A stretch of 64,000 bases of DNA from positions 6,456,501-6,520,500 of the forward strand of contig NZ_AP024745.1 of the NCBI RefSeq assembly GCF_019704555.1, written 5' to 3'. The notes beneath the pieces are model-generated. The model had not been told where the DNA came from, searched no databases, and saw nothing but the letters and a program-made list of their open reading frames with translations. The DNA is from Actinoplanes sp. L3-i22 (lineage in GTDB: Bacteria > Actinomycetota > Actinomycetes > Mycobacteriales > Micromonosporaceae). Of the stretch, positions 26,116-35,410 are shown one piece after another (position 1 is the first letter of the stretch; each line of letters begins with the position of its first letter). Made by a program: the position numbers and the translations under genes.

Positions 26116-29100
26116 GGCCGGCGGACAGCCGGGGCCGGCCAGGCCGCGATCGGGTTGCCGAGCCAGCGGCTGCCGCCGGGCACGGCGTCGCCGCGGGTCA
26201 CCAGCGAGCCGGGGCCGACCGTAGTGCCGTCGCCGATGCTCGCGCCGGGCAGCACGATGCCGTGCGGGCCGAGCGTCGCGCCCGCGCCCAGAGTCACCTC
26301 GTCCATGGCCATGATTCGATCATGGAACAGGTGGGTCTGGACAACGCAGCCCCGGTTCACCGTCGCGCCGGCGCCGAGCCGGACGAGGTCGTACTCCGGA
26401 AGCCAGTAGGTCTCCAGCCAGACACCGCGGCCGATCTTGGCGCCGAGCGTGCGCAACCACATGCTCAGCAAGGGGGTGCCGTTGGCGAAGCGGAACAGCC
26501 ACGGCGCGGCGAACGCCTCGACGAACGTGTCGGCGAGCTCGTTGCGCCAGACGAACGACGTCCAGAGCGCGTGCTCGGTGACCCGGAACCGGCCGACCAG
26601 CAGCCACTTCGCGGCCGTCGCGAGCAGCGCGGCGGCGATCGCCCCGGCCAGCAGGACCGGACCGGCGGCCAGCGCGGCCACCCAGCCGCCGGCGTTCTGC
26701 CAGATCAGCGCGAGCGTGGCCAGGACCAGGGTGACCAGCGTGCCGGCGGCCATCACCGGGACGACCCGGCACAGCTCGATCACGGCCCGGGCCACCTTGA
26801 GCCGCAGCGGCGGGGCGTAGGTGCGGTTGGCGTCGGACGCCTCGACGGTGCGGCGCAGCGGCATCGGCGGGGCGCCGAGCCACGACGAGCCCTTCTTCGC
26901 CTTGCGCGGCGCCGAGGAGAGCACGCCGACCAGGCCGCGCTTCGGCACCGAGCGGCCGGGGGCGGCCATCCCGGAGTTGCCGAGGAACGCCTGCTTGCCG
27001 ATCCGGGCCGGGGCGACCCGCAGCCAGCCGTGGCTGAGCTCGTAGGTGGCGACCATGGTGTCGTCGGCCAGGAACGCCCCGTCGTCGACGGTCGTCATGG
27101 CCGGCAGCGCGAGCACCGTCGAGGCCTCCACGTTGCGGCCCACCTTGGCGCCGAGCAGGCGCAGCCACACCGGGGTGAACAGGCTGGAGTAGATCGGGAA
27201 CAGCGCGACCCGGGCCATCCCCATCAGCCGCTCGGTGGTCCACACCTGCCAGGCCCGCCGGCCCTGGACCGGGTGGAAGCCCTCCCGCAGCCCGATGCTC
27301 AGCAGCCGGACCGCGGCCAGCACGACGATCGCGTATCCGAGCAGGTAGGTGACGGCCGCGACCGGGGCGGCGAGCAGCGCGGCCCCGACGGTCGGCCGTT
27401 CGGCGACCGCCCAGCCGAGCACGGCCAGCGGCGGCAGCGCGGCCACCACCGGCACCATGCTCAGCAGGTGCGCGGTGAGGCTGTACGCGGCCACCCAGAA
27501 CCGGGAGCCGAGCGGCGACCGCGCCGGGCGCTCGACCGGCCAGCCGGCCCGGTCCTTGGCCGCGACCGGGACCGCGGGCGAGCCGCCCCAGCGCTGGCCG
27601 GCCGGCACCGCGCCGGAGACGGTCGAGCCGGCCGCGATCTTCGCGCCCTTGCCGACCCGGGCGCCGGGCATCAGCGTGCTGCGGGAGCCGACCCGGGCGC
27701 CGGCCCCGACCCGGACCATGCCGATCCGGACGATGTCGCCGTCGATCCAGTAGCCGGACAGGTCGGCCTCCGGCTCGATCGCGGCCCCGCGGCCGAGCTT
27801 GAGCAGGCCGGTGACCGGCGGCGCGGAGTGCAGGTCGACGTCCCGGCCGATCCGGGCGCCGAGCGCCCGGGCGTAGGTGATCATCCAGCCCGCGCCGGCG
27901 ACGCCGTTCGCCCCGGTCAGCTCGGCGAGCCGCTCGGCCGCCCACAACCGCAGGTGGACGCTGCCGCCGCGGGGATAGTTGCCGGGTCCGACGCCGCGCA
28001 GCAGCAGCCGGGCGCCGCCGGCCGCCACCGCGATCCGGCCGCCCGGGCTGAACAGCACCGCCCAGCTCGCGGCGATCCACCACCAGGAGAGCTGCGGCGC
28101 CCACGGCGCCGGGGCGAGCAACGCGAGGATCTTGCCGAGCGCGGCGAGGACGGTCAGCCAGCGCAGCCCGACGAGCGCCAGCATCGGCAGCATCAGCAGC
28201 GCCTGGACCAGCCCGGCGCGGCGGGCGGTGGGCCGCACCTCGCGGCCGGACGCCTCCTGCGCGCCGAGCGCCTCGATCGCCGTCGCCATCTGCGACAGCC
28301 GCGGGTTCTGGTAGATGTCGGCGACCGACATCTGCGGGTACGTACGCCGGATCCAGGCCACCAGCTGGGCCGCGTTCAGGCTGCTGCCGCCGTTGCTGAA
28401 GAAGTCCGCGTCGGCGTCGGCCGGGCGCAGGCCGAGGATCTCCTCCCACCCGCCGGCCAGCCAGTCCTCGGCCGCGGTCAGCTCGGCCGCGGACTCCCCG
28501 GCGACGATCAGTGGCCAGGGCAGGGCGGCCCGGTCCACCTTCCCGGACGTCCGGGTCGGCAGGTCCTCGATCACCGCCAGCAGCGGCACCAGCGCGGCCG
28601 GCAGCTGCTCCCGGATCAGCTGGTTCGCCGCCGCCACGTCCAGCTCGGCGTCGCCGCGGGGCACCAGGTAGCCGACCAGCAGCTGGTTGCCGGCGGCGGT
28701 CTTCTTGATCGCGACGGCGGCGCCGGCGACCCCGGGCAGCGCCTGCAGCGCGGCGTCGATCTCGCCCAGCTCGATCCGGCGGCCGCCGAGCTTGACCTGC
28801 TCGTCGCCGCGGCCCAGGAACAGCAGGCCGTCGTGCTCGGCGCGGACGATGTCGCCGCTGCGGTACGCCCGCGGCCAGCCCATCGACGGCAGCGGCGCGA
28901 ACTTCTCGGCGTCCTTGGCCGCGTCCAGGTAGCGGGCCAGCCCGACGCCGCCGATGACCAGTACGCCGGTCTCGCCCATCGCGACCGGCTCGCCGTCCGG
29001 GCCGACCACGACGAGCTCCCAGCCGGCCAGCGGCAGACCGATCCGCACCGGGCCCTCGCCGGTCAGCCGGGCGGCGGTGGCGACCACGGTCGCCTCGGTC

Positions 29101-30029
29101 GGCCCGTACGTGTTCCACACCTCACGGCCCTCGACGGCCAGCCGCTCGGCCAGCTCCGGCGGGCACGCCTCGCCACCGAAGATCAGCAGCCGGACGTCCT
29201 CCAGCGCCTCGACCGGCCACAGCGCGGCGAGCGTCGGCACCGTGGAGACCACGGTGATCCGCTGCTCGGCGAGCCACGGGCCCAGGTCGACGCCGCTGCG
29301 CACCAGCGAGCGCGCGGCCGGCACCAGGCAGGCGCCGTGCCGCCAGGCCAGCCACATCTCCTCGCAGGACGCGTCGAAGGCCACCGACAGCCCGGCCAGC
29401 ACCCGGTCCGGCGGCCCGAGTGGCTCGGTGCCGTCGTCGACCAGGAACAGCTGCGCCTCGGCGTCCACGAACGCGGCGGCCGAGCCGTGCGAGACCGCGA
29501 CCCCCTTCGGCGTGCCGGTCGAGCCGGAGGTGAAGATGATCCAGGCGTCGTCGGCCGACCCCGGTCGTCCCGGAACCCCGTCCGGCGTCCGGCGCATCGC
29601 GACGGTCAGGCCGTCACCGAGCACCGCGCAGACGTCCGCCTCGGCGAAGACCAGCGCGGCCCGCTCGTCCGGGTCGTCCGCGTCGACCGGCACGTAGGCC
29701 GCGCCGGCCGCCAGCACCCCGAGGATCGCCAGGTAGAGCTCCGCCGACCCGGACGAGATCCGGATGCCGACCCGGTCGCCGACGCCGACCCCGTGCTCCA
29801 CCAGCACCAGCCGCAGCGCCTCGACCTCGTCGGCCAGCTCGCGATAGGTGAGCGTCACGTCGCCGGCGTCGATCGCGGGCGCTCCGGCGTGGTCGCGCAC
29901 GGTCGCGTCGAGAACGTCGACCAGGGTGCGGCGCAGCGGGGCGGAGCTGGACCGGAAGACCGCCGGCGCCTCGGGCTGGACGGCGGACTCGGGAAGTTCG
30001 ATCAGACGCAGGTCAGTGGTCACCGTCAC
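26112..30029 (-). CDS. Pls/PosA-type membrane nonribosomal peptide synthetase, predicted lysine-specific
   Basis: A 1305-residue single-module synthetase. Residues 1-510 are an adenylation domain: WIIFTSGSTGTPKG, FDASCEEMW, NTYGPTEATVV, YRSGDIVR and LPTRTSGKVDR (A10 Lys). A carrier domain follows with DADFFSNGGSSLNAAQLV (phosphopantetheine Ser near 563). The C-terminal half has about six membrane helices alternating with three tandem domains of left-handed beta-helix acyltransferase character (hexapeptide runs such as VGAGARVGSRSTLMPGARVG). This is the architecture and length of epsilon-poly-lysine synthetase (Pls), in which the tandem membrane domains make isopeptide bonds. Reading the ten selectivity positions gives D-A-E-S-I-G-T-V-V-K, very close to known lysine codes. 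GTG 30029 has AAGGAG ten bases upstream. Coupled to the M1 peptidase. Confidence 0.92.
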   Translation of the reverse strand: MTVTTDLRLIELPESAVQPEAPAVFRSSSAPLRRTLVDVLDATVRDHAGAPAIDAGDVTLTYRELADEVEALRLVLVEHGVGVGDRVGIRISSGSAELYLAILGVLAAGAAYVPVDADDPDERAALVFAEADVCAVLGDGLTVAMRRTPDGVPGRPGSADDAWIIFTSGSTGTPKGVAVSHGSAAAFVDAEAQLFLVDDGTEPLGPPDRVLAGLSVAFDASCEEMWLAWRHGACLVPAARSLVRSGVDLGPWLAEQRITVVSTVPTLAALWPVEALEDVRLLIFGGEACPPELAERLAVEGREVWNTYGPTEATVVATAARLTGEGPVRIGLPLAGWELVVVGPDGEPVAMGETGVLVIGGVGLARYLDAAKDAEKFAPLPSMGWPRAYRSGDIVRAEHDGLLFLGRGDEQVKLGGRRIELGEIDAALQALPGVAGAAVAIKKTAAGNQLLVGYLVPRGDAELDVAAANQLIREQLPAALVPLLAVIEDLPTRTSGKVDRAALPWPLIVAGESAAELTAAEDWLAGGWEEILGLRPADADADFFSNGGSSLNAAQLVAWIRRTYPQMSVADIYQNPRLSQMATAIEALGAQEASGREVRPTARRAGLVQALLMLPMLALVGLRWLTVLAALGKILALLAPAPWAPQLSWWWIAASWAVLFSPGGRIAVAAGGARLLLRGVGPGNYPRGGSVHLRLWAAERLAELTGANGVAGAGWMITYARALGARIGRDVDLHSAPPVTGLLKLGRGAAIEPEADLSGYWIDGDIVRIGMVRVGAGARVGSRSTLMPGARVGKGAKIAAGSTVSGAVPAGQRWGGSPAVPVAAKDRAGWPVERPARSPLGSRFWVAAYSLTAHLLSMVPVVAALPPLAVLGWAVAERPTVGAALLAAPVAAVTYLLGYAIVVLAAVRLLSIGLREGFHPVQGRRAWQVWTTERLMGMARVALFPIYSSLFTPVWLRLLGAKVGRNVEASTVLALPAMTTVDDGAFLADDTMVATYELSHGWLRVAPARIGKQAFLGNSGMAAPGRSVPKRGLVGVLSSAPRKAKKGSSWLGAPPMPLRRTVEASDANRTYAPPLRLKVARAVIELCRVVPVMAAGTLVTLVLATLALIWQNAGGWVAALAAGPVLLAGAIAAALLATAAKWLLVGRFRVTEHALWTSFVWRNELADTFVEAFAAPWLFRFANGTPLLSMWLRTLGAKIGRGVWLETYWLPEYDLVRLGAGATVNRGCVVQTHLFHDRIMAMDEVTLGAGATLGPHGIVLPGASIGDGTTVGPGSLVTRGDAVPGGSRWLGNPIAAWPAPAVRRP

Positions 30030-30158
30030 CGGGCGCGCTCTCCTTCACCACAGGTTCGACATCGGCCAGGGGCACGGCGTCGAGCCGCCCGGGGCAGCAC
30101 TCCAAGTTACGGGAAGGAAACACATTTCGGCGGGTGATCGCCCCATACGTGTCCACTA

Positions 30159-31088
30159 TTACAGCGCCCAGCCCGGCACCCAGGTCCCGGCGCGGTCCGG
30201 AACGGCCACCGCGGCGGTGAGGTGGGCGCGCAGGGTGGCCAGGCCGGGGTGCGGGTTGTCGCGGTGCCACAGCAGCGCGTGCGGATAGACCGGCATCGGC
30301 CCGCTCACCGCGACCCGCCGCAGCCCGTGGCTTTCCGGCCAGACCAGCCGGGTCAGCTCGCCGATGAACGTGGCGAGCGCCGGCGTGTCGGCGATCGTGT
30401 CGAGCAGCGCGTCCGAGCCGAAGTTCGGCCCGGTCGCCTCGATGGTCAGGCCGAACTCGGCGGCGAGCGCGTCGTAGTAGGCGCCCCACTCGGTGCCCGG
30501 CGCGATCCCCGGCATCCAGATCCGGTGCCCGGCCAGCCGCGCGAGCGGCACCGACCGCGCCGCCGCCAGCGCGTGTCCCGGGCCGACGAGCAGCTGCAGC
30601 GGCTCGTCGAGCACCCGCACCGCGGCGATGTCGTCCGGGAGCGGCCGGCCGGGCATCGCGACCGCCCGGAACGACGCGTCGAGCACGCCGGACCGGATCG
30701 CCTCGACCGCTGCCTCGACATCGAAGAGCTTCACCACATCAAGATCGATTGCGGGGTACGCCCGATGGAAGTCCCGCATCAGCCCGGACGTCGCCAGCCG
30801 CGAGGCGATCACGTCCACCCGCAGCGGCCGGCGCCCCGGGCTGACCGAGGCGACCGCCCGTTCGGCGACCCGCAGCAACTCCCGCGCGTGCGGCAGGAAC
30901 GCCTGCCCGTCGATGGTCAGCTCCGCCCCGCGCGGCGTCCGGGTGAACAGCCGCACCCCGAGGTGGCGCTCCAGGGCGGCGATCCGCTTGGAGACGGCCT
31001 GCTGGGTGATCGACAGCTCGGCGGCGACCTCCTGGAACTGCCCCGCCCCGGCGGCGGCCACGAAGGTGCGCACGGCCTCGAAGTCCAT
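30159..31088 (-). CDS. LysR-family transcriptional regulator
   Basis: A 309-residue regulator. HTH: MDFEAVRTFVAAAGAGQFQE, ELSITQQAVSKRIAALERHL. Effector domain of periplasmic-binding type follows (RPLRVDVIASRLATSGLM, LVGPGHALAAARSVPLARL). An in-frame ATG at 31115 lies inside the perfect palindrome at 31107-31123, so the start at 31088, which begins directly at the HTH, is preferred. It is divergent from an MFS transporter gene and probably controls it together with itself. The effector is unknown. The Pls operon lies 129 bp downstream in the same direction and could be co-regulated. Confidence 0.92.
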   Translation of the reverse strand: MDFEAVRTFVAAAGAGQFQEVAAELSITQQAVSKRIAALERHLGVRLFTRTPRGAELTIDGQAFLPHARELLRVAERAVASVSPGRRPLRVDVIASRLATSGLMRDFHRAYPAIDLDVVKLFDVEAAVEAIRSGVLDASFRAVAMPGRPLPDDIAAVRVLDEPLQLLVGPGHALAAARSVPLARLAGHRIWMPGIAPGTEWGAYYDALAAEFGLTIEATGPNFGSDALLDTIADTPALATFIGELTRLVWPESHGLRRVAVSGPMPVYPHALLWHRDNPHPGLATLRAHLTAAVAVPDRAGTWVPGWAL

Positions 31089-31106
31089 GCCCGCGAACCC
31101 TACCCG

Positions 31107-31123
31107 CACAACCATCGGTTGTG
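31107..31123. promoter_or_regulatory. Operator CACAACC-N3-GGTTGTG between lysR and MFS genes
   Basis: Perfect 7-bp inverted repeat with 3-bp spacer in the divergent gap, 18 bp before the chosen lysR start and 87 bp before the MFS start. Position and symmetry suit autoregulation by the adjacent LysR protein. Confidence 0.6.
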
Positions 31124-31210
31124 GCCTTCCGGCGTGGCGGTTGTTTGATTCGCAGCACCGCCCCTTGCTTGGATCTGACCGGTCAACGTCGAGTTGTGGA
31201 GGTCGGATCC

Positions 31211-32515
31211 GTGGGACGGCAATTCCGGTGGCTGTGGGTGTCGTTCACGGCGAGCACGCTCGGCACCTGGCTCGGGTTCGACGCGTTCCCGCTGATCGCG
31301 ATCCTGGTGCTGCACGCCGGGCCGGTCCAGGTGTCGCTGCTGGCCGCCGCGGGGCTGGCCGCCGGAGCGGTCCTCGCGATCCCGCTCGGCCCGTGGGTGG
31401 AGTTCCGCCGCAAGCGGCCGGTGATGGTGACGATGGATCTGGTGCGGTTCGCCGTGCTGGTCAGCGTGCCCGTCGCGTACGTCGGAAATCGTCTTTCGTT
31501 CTTGCAGCTCGTGATCGTGTCGGTGGTCTCCGGGGCCGCCGACATCAGCTTCCGGGCGGCCAGTGGTTCGTTCCTGAAGTCCCTGGTCAAGGGCCCGGAT
31601 CTGCTCGTCGCGAACGGCCGGTTCGAGGCCACCACCTGGACCGCCACCGTGCTCGGCCCGCCGCTGGGCAACGCGGCGATCGGCATGCTCGGCCCGGTCG
31701 TCACGGTGCTGGCCGACGCGGTCAGCTACCTGCTCTCGGCGGTGGCGATCGGCGCGATCGGGGGCCGGGAGCCGCGCCCGGCCCGCACCGATCGCCCGCG
31801 CCCGCGGCCCGGCGACCTGCTCGACGGCTGGCGGCACATCCTGGCCCATCCGGCGCTGCGACCGCTGTTCGTCAACACCGTCCTGGTCAACGGCCTGATC
31901 CTGGCGACCGCGCCGCTACTCGCGGTGCTCATGCTCGGGCGGCTCGGGTTCGCGCCCTGGCAGTACGGGCTCGCCTTCGGCCTGCCCTGCGTCGGCGGTC
32001 TGATCGGCGCCCGGCTGTCCGGCCCGCTCGTCGCCCGGTTCGGCGAGCGCCGGGTCCTGCGCACGGCAGGCACCCTGCGCGCGTGCTGGTCGCTCGGGCT
32101 CGCGTTCGTCGTCCCGGGCACCGCCGGGCTCGCGCTGGTCATCGCCGTCCAGTTCGGCCTGGTCGCCTGCATGGGCGTGTTCAACCCGGTGTTCGCCACC
32201 TACCGCCTGGAGCAGACCGCGCCGGACCGGGTGGCCCGCACGCTGTCGGCGTGGTCGGTGACCAGCAACGCCACGATCGCCGCGACGACCGCGCTGTGGG
32301 GCCTGCTCGCCGCGCTCGCCGGCGCACGCCTCGCGATCGCCGCCGCCGGCCTGCTCCTGCTGCTCACGCCGCTGCTGCTGCCCCGGCGTGAGCCCGCTCC
32401 GACGCCTGCCGGTCGCCCCACCCGGTCGGCAGGGCTCACCCGGTCGGCAGGGCTCACCCGGTCGGCAGGGCTCACCCCGCCGGCAGGGCTCACCCCGCCG
32501 GCAGGTGAAGGGTGA
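31211..32515 (+). CDS. MFS transporter (efflux type)
   Basis: A 434-residue inner-membrane permease of the actinobacterial MFS efflux type with about ten to twelve hydrophobic helices (FPLIAILVLHAGPVQVSLLA, AAGLAAGAVLAIPLGPWVEF, AGLALVIAVQFGLVACMGVF). The loop motif PLGPWVEFRRKRPVM between helices 2 and 3 matches the MFS signature. GTG 31211 has a perfect GGAGG eight bases upstream. The last 30 residues are a tandem repeat (TRSAGL three times, then TPPAGL-type units) produced by the 18-bp DNA repeat. They look like a tail extended by repeat expansion. It overlaps the convergent kinase gene by 26 bp. Substrate unknown. Confidence 0.9.
   Translation: MGRQFRWLWVSFTASTLGTWLGFDAFPLIAILVLHAGPVQVSLLAAAGLAAGAVLAIPLGPWVEFRRKRPVMVTMDLVRFAVLVSVPVAYVGNRLSFLQLVIVSVVSGAADISFRAASGSFLKSLVKGPDLLVANGRFEATTWTATVLGPPLGNAAIGMLGPVVTVLADAVSYLLSAVAIGAIGGREPRPARTDRPRPRPGDLLDGWRHILAHPALRPLFVNTVLVNGLILATAPLLAVLMLGRLGFAPWQYGLAFGLPCVGGLIGARLSGPLVARFGERRVLRTAGTLRACWSLGLAFVVPGTAGLALVIAVQFGLVACMGVFNPVFATYRLEQTAPDRVARTLSAWSVTSNATIAATTALWGLLAALAGARLAIAAAGLLLLLTPLLLPRREPAPTPAGRPTRSAGLTRSAGLTRSAGLTPPAGLTPPAGEG
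32423..32505. repeat. 18-bp tandem repeat at the MFS/kinase convergent junction
   Basis: Unit CGGTCGGCAGGGCTCACC starts at 32423, 32441 and 32459 without change. A diverged unit (CCGCCGGCAGGGCTCACC) starts at 32477 and a partial one at 32495. It encodes the C-terminus of the MFS protein on one strand and the last residues and stop of the kinase on the other. Confidence 0.92.
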
Positions 32516-35288
32516 ACATCGTGCCGCCGGCCGCCGACGGGCCCGCCGTGATCGTGCCCGCGTGGGCCTCCAGGATCGCCTTGGTGACGGCCAGGCCCAG
32601 CCCGGTGCCCTTGATCCCGGCCTGGGTGGCGTTGCTGGCCCGGAAGAACCGGCTGAACAGGTGCGGGTACTGCTCGGCGGGGATGCCGATGCCGTTGTCG
32701 CTGATCTCGACGGTGATCCCGGCCCCGGTCCGGCGGGCGGCGATCACGACCGTACCCTCGTCGGGGGTGTATTTGATCGCGTTGGACAGCAGGTTGTCGA
32801 GCGCCTGCCGCAGCCGCCGGCCGTCGGCGTGCAGCGTCAGCCCCTCCTCGATCCGGTCGACGACGGTCAGGCGCTTCGCGGTCGCGCTGGGGCCGTGGCT
32901 CTCGATCACGTCGCGGATCAGGTCGCCGACGGCCAGCGGGCCCGGGTCGACGCTGATGTGCCCGGTGGCCAGCCGGGCCAGGTCCAGCAGGTCGTCGACG
33001 AGGCCCTGCAGGTGCAGGGTGGTGCGCTCGATCACGTCGGCGTAACGGCGCTCCCGCTCGCCCAGCGTCGCCGACTCCAGCAGCGTCTCGCTGTAGCCGC
33101 GGATCACCCCGACCGGGTTGCGCAGCTCGTGGATGACGACCGCGGCGAGCTCGTCCTTCATCTGGTCCAGGGCGCGCAGCTGCTCGACCTGCCGGCGCTC
33201 CTGTTCGAGCAGCTCCTCTCGCCGGTCGGCGAGCTCGCGCCGCTCGGTGACGTTGGTGCTGAGCCCGTCGACGAAGTACCGGTCGTCGTCCCAGCGGGCC
33301 TTGGCCCGGGTCCAGACCCATCGGGTCTCGCCGTCGAACCCGAGGATGCGGCACTCCAGCTCGGCCGCGTCGCCGTCGGCGAGGTCCCGCTGGAAGGCGA
33401 CCATCAGGTCGGCGTCGTCAGGGTGCAGGCGCCCGGACAGCGTCGGGGTGTCCGTGTCGTCCGGGATGACGCCGAACACGCCGGAGGCGTTGGGGCTGCC
33501 GTAGACCAGCCGGGGCGGTTCGCCGCCGATTCCCTCGACCGTCCAGACGTAGTCGTTGACCTGCTCGACCACCCGGTTGAAGCTGCGCCGGGCGTCGGCC
33601 AGGGCCAGCGACATGTCCTCGGCCCAGCGGCGCTCCAGGAAGTGCCCGAGGTGGGCGCCGACCGCGTCGAACATGCCGGCGGTGTCCGGGTCGTACGGCA
33701 GGTCCGCGTCGGTGTAGAACGCGAGCACCCCGAGGGTCCGGCGGCCGGAGCGCACCGGCACCCCGACCGCGACCCGGATGCCGACCTCCCGCAGCGCGTG
33801 CCGGCCGAACGACACCATGTCCTCGGGCATCACCCCGGTCCGCCACCACACCTCGTTGTTGCGGTGCCAGACCAGCCCCGGCAGGCCCTCGCCGCGGACG
33901 AACGCGAGCGGCTGCTCGCCGCTGAACGCGGACAGGTCGCCCTCGCCGGTGGCGTGCGAGCTGAGCCGGACGATCTGCTCCCGGTCGTCGGTGACCTGCC
34001 AGTACTCGCCGCAGAGCCAGCCCAGCTCGTCGGTGATCGCGGCGACCGCCCGGATCGCGGCGTCCTCGGCGTCGGTCGCGACCGAGAGGATCTGCGCGAC
34101 CGCGTGCCGGGCCCGGCGCAGCTCCTCGGCCCGGTACGCCTCGGTCACGTCCTCGATCACCGAGACCGCGCCGAGCCGCCGGCCGTCGGCGGTGTCGATC
34201 GGGCGCGCGTTGGAGATCACGTGCCGCCGCTCCTCGCCGCGCCAGATCAGCAGGCGCTCGCCGCGCACCACCTCGCCGGCCTGCGCCCGGGCCAGCGGCA
34301 GCTGCCCGGCCGGGTGCCGGCCGTCCGGCTCGTAGATCCCGTAGTGCCCGGACCAGTCGCCCATCGCCAGGTCGGCGGAGGCGTCCTTGCCCCCGACCAT
34401 GTCGCGCAGGCTGCGGTTGAAGTAGGTGAGACGGCCCTGGTTGTCGCAGGCGGCCACGCCGGCGTCCAGGCTGTCCAGCAGCGCCTGCAGGAACGCGCTG
34501 TCCGGGGCGAACGAGTGGTACAGCACGTCGTCGACGAGCTGCGACATCATCTCGGCCGGGAACTCCTTGCCGTTGTTGCCGGCCACCGTCACCGGGATCT
34601 GCTGGCCGAGCACCGAGGGCAGGTCCCGGAACCGGTCCGGGATGATCAGCTCGGCAAGGGCGCGGCCCCGGGCCTCGGCGGCCGGGTAGCCGAACATCCG
34701 CTCGGCGGCCGCGTTCCAGGACAGCACGTGGCCGGCGTGGTCGGTGCCGATGAACGCGTCGTGGGTGCCCTGCAGGATCGCCTCGGTCCGTTGCCGGGCC
34801 GCGGTCTCCCGGGCGCAGGCCAGCCGCAGCGCGACCTCGGTCGAGGCGGCGGCGGCCAGGTCGGCGAGGATGGCCAGCTGGTCGGCGTCCCAGTCGCGCC
34901 GCCGGGCGTCGACGACGCAGAACGAGCCGAGCACGCACCCGTCCGGGGCGGCCAGCGGATAGCCGGCGTACGCGATGGCCCGGTCGTCGGCGATGTCCCG
35001 CAGCCGCGGGTCGGCGCGGGCGTCCGGCACGATCAGCGGCGCCTCGTCCTGCACCACGAACTTGCAGTAGGAGCGCTGCAGCGGGGTGTCGGCGGGGAGG
35101 TCCGGGAAGCCGTGCGAACTGACGAAATGCTGCCGGTCGATGTCGATCAGGGTGACCAGGGCCCCGCCGGCGTCCAGCAGACGCGCGGCCAGAGACGTCA
35201 ACCTGTCCAACGACGGCACCTGACCGGCATCCAGCAGGCCGGTGGCACGCAGCGCCTGCCGGCGCCGCTCCTTCACGCTCTGTGACAT
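32490..35288 (-). CDS. Cytoplasmic multi-sensor (GAF/PAS) histidine kinase
   Basis: A 932-residue soluble kinase without membrane helices. Order of domains: GAF (about 15-165, with FCVVDARRRDWDADQLAILA); PAS (AFIGTDHAGHVLSWNAAAER, FGYPAAEARG); a second PAS (GVAACDNQGRLTYFNRSL, VSVIEDVTEAYRAEEL); GAF (AIRAVAAITDELGWLCGEYW, VPVRSGRRTLGVLAFY); a third PAS/PAC (RILGFDGETRWVWTRAKAR). Then HisKA with AAVVIHELRNPVGVIRGYSE (phospho-His) and the ATPase with LLSNAIKYTPDEG, ISDNGIGIP and GTGLGLAVTK. The ATG at 35288 was chosen at MSQSVKERRRQ. No response regulator is adjacent, so it is an orphan kinase. Its last codons lie in the 18-bp repeat shared with the MFS gene. Confidence 0.93.
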   Translation of the reverse strand: MSQSVKERRRQALRATGLLDAGQVPSLDRLTSLAARLLDAGGALVTLIDIDRQHFVSSHGFPDLPADTPLQRSYCKFVVQDEAPLIVPDARADPRLRDIADDRAIAYAGYPLAAPDGCVLGSFCVVDARRRDWDADQLAILADLAAAASTEVALRLACARETAARQRTEAILQGTHDAFIGTDHAGHVLSWNAAAERMFGYPAAEARGRALAELIIPDRFRDLPSVLGQQIPVTVAGNNGKEFPAEMMSQLVDDVLYHSFAPDSAFLQALLDSLDAGVAACDNQGRLTYFNRSLRDMVGGKDASADLAMGDWSGHYGIYEPDGRHPAGQLPLARAQAGEVVRGERLLIWRGEERRHVISNARPIDTADGRRLGAVSVIEDVTEAYRAEELRRARHAVAQILSVATDAEDAAIRAVAAITDELGWLCGEYWQVTDDREQIVRLSSHATGEGDLSAFSGEQPLAFVRGEGLPGLVWHRNNEVWWRTGVMPEDMVSFGRHALREVGIRVAVGVPVRSGRRTLGVLAFYTDADLPYDPDTAGMFDAVGAHLGHFLERRWAEDMSLALADARRSFNRVVEQVNDYVWTVEGIGGEPPRLVYGSPNASGVFGVIPDDTDTPTLSGRLHPDDADLMVAFQRDLADGDAAELECRILGFDGETRWVWTRAKARWDDDRYFVDGLSTNVTERRELADRREELLEQERRQVEQLRALDQMKDELAAVVIHELRNPVGVIRGYSETLLESATLGERERRYADVIERTTLHLQGLVDDLLDLARLATGHISVDPGPLAVGDLIRDVIESHGPSATAKRLTVVDRIEEGLTLHADGRRLRQALDNLLSNAIKYTPDEGTVVIAARRTGAGITVEISDNGIGIPAEQYPHLFSRFFRASNATQAGIKGTGLGLAVTKAILEAHAGTITAGPSAAGGTMFTLHLPAG

Positions 35289-35410
35289 GCCCGCCACTAT
35301 CGGTAGGACAGATGAGCGCTTGAGATGAACTGCTCCCCCGGTGCAACTAGCTCCGGGACGGTGGCCGCGGCAGCGGCGCGGGCCGATGAACCGGCCCGCG
35401 CCGCGCAACC

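Noticed and set aside
26106..30137. Very long open frame (over 1300 codons) on the plus strand opposite the Pls-like gene, and similar long antisense frames opposite lon, the PAS kinase, the GH2 enzyme and the LAL gene
   Set aside because: These are frame shadows of GC-rich genes: composition is Arg/Gly/Ala/Pro/Asp-rich without domains, and the opposite strand carries a recognised complete protein.
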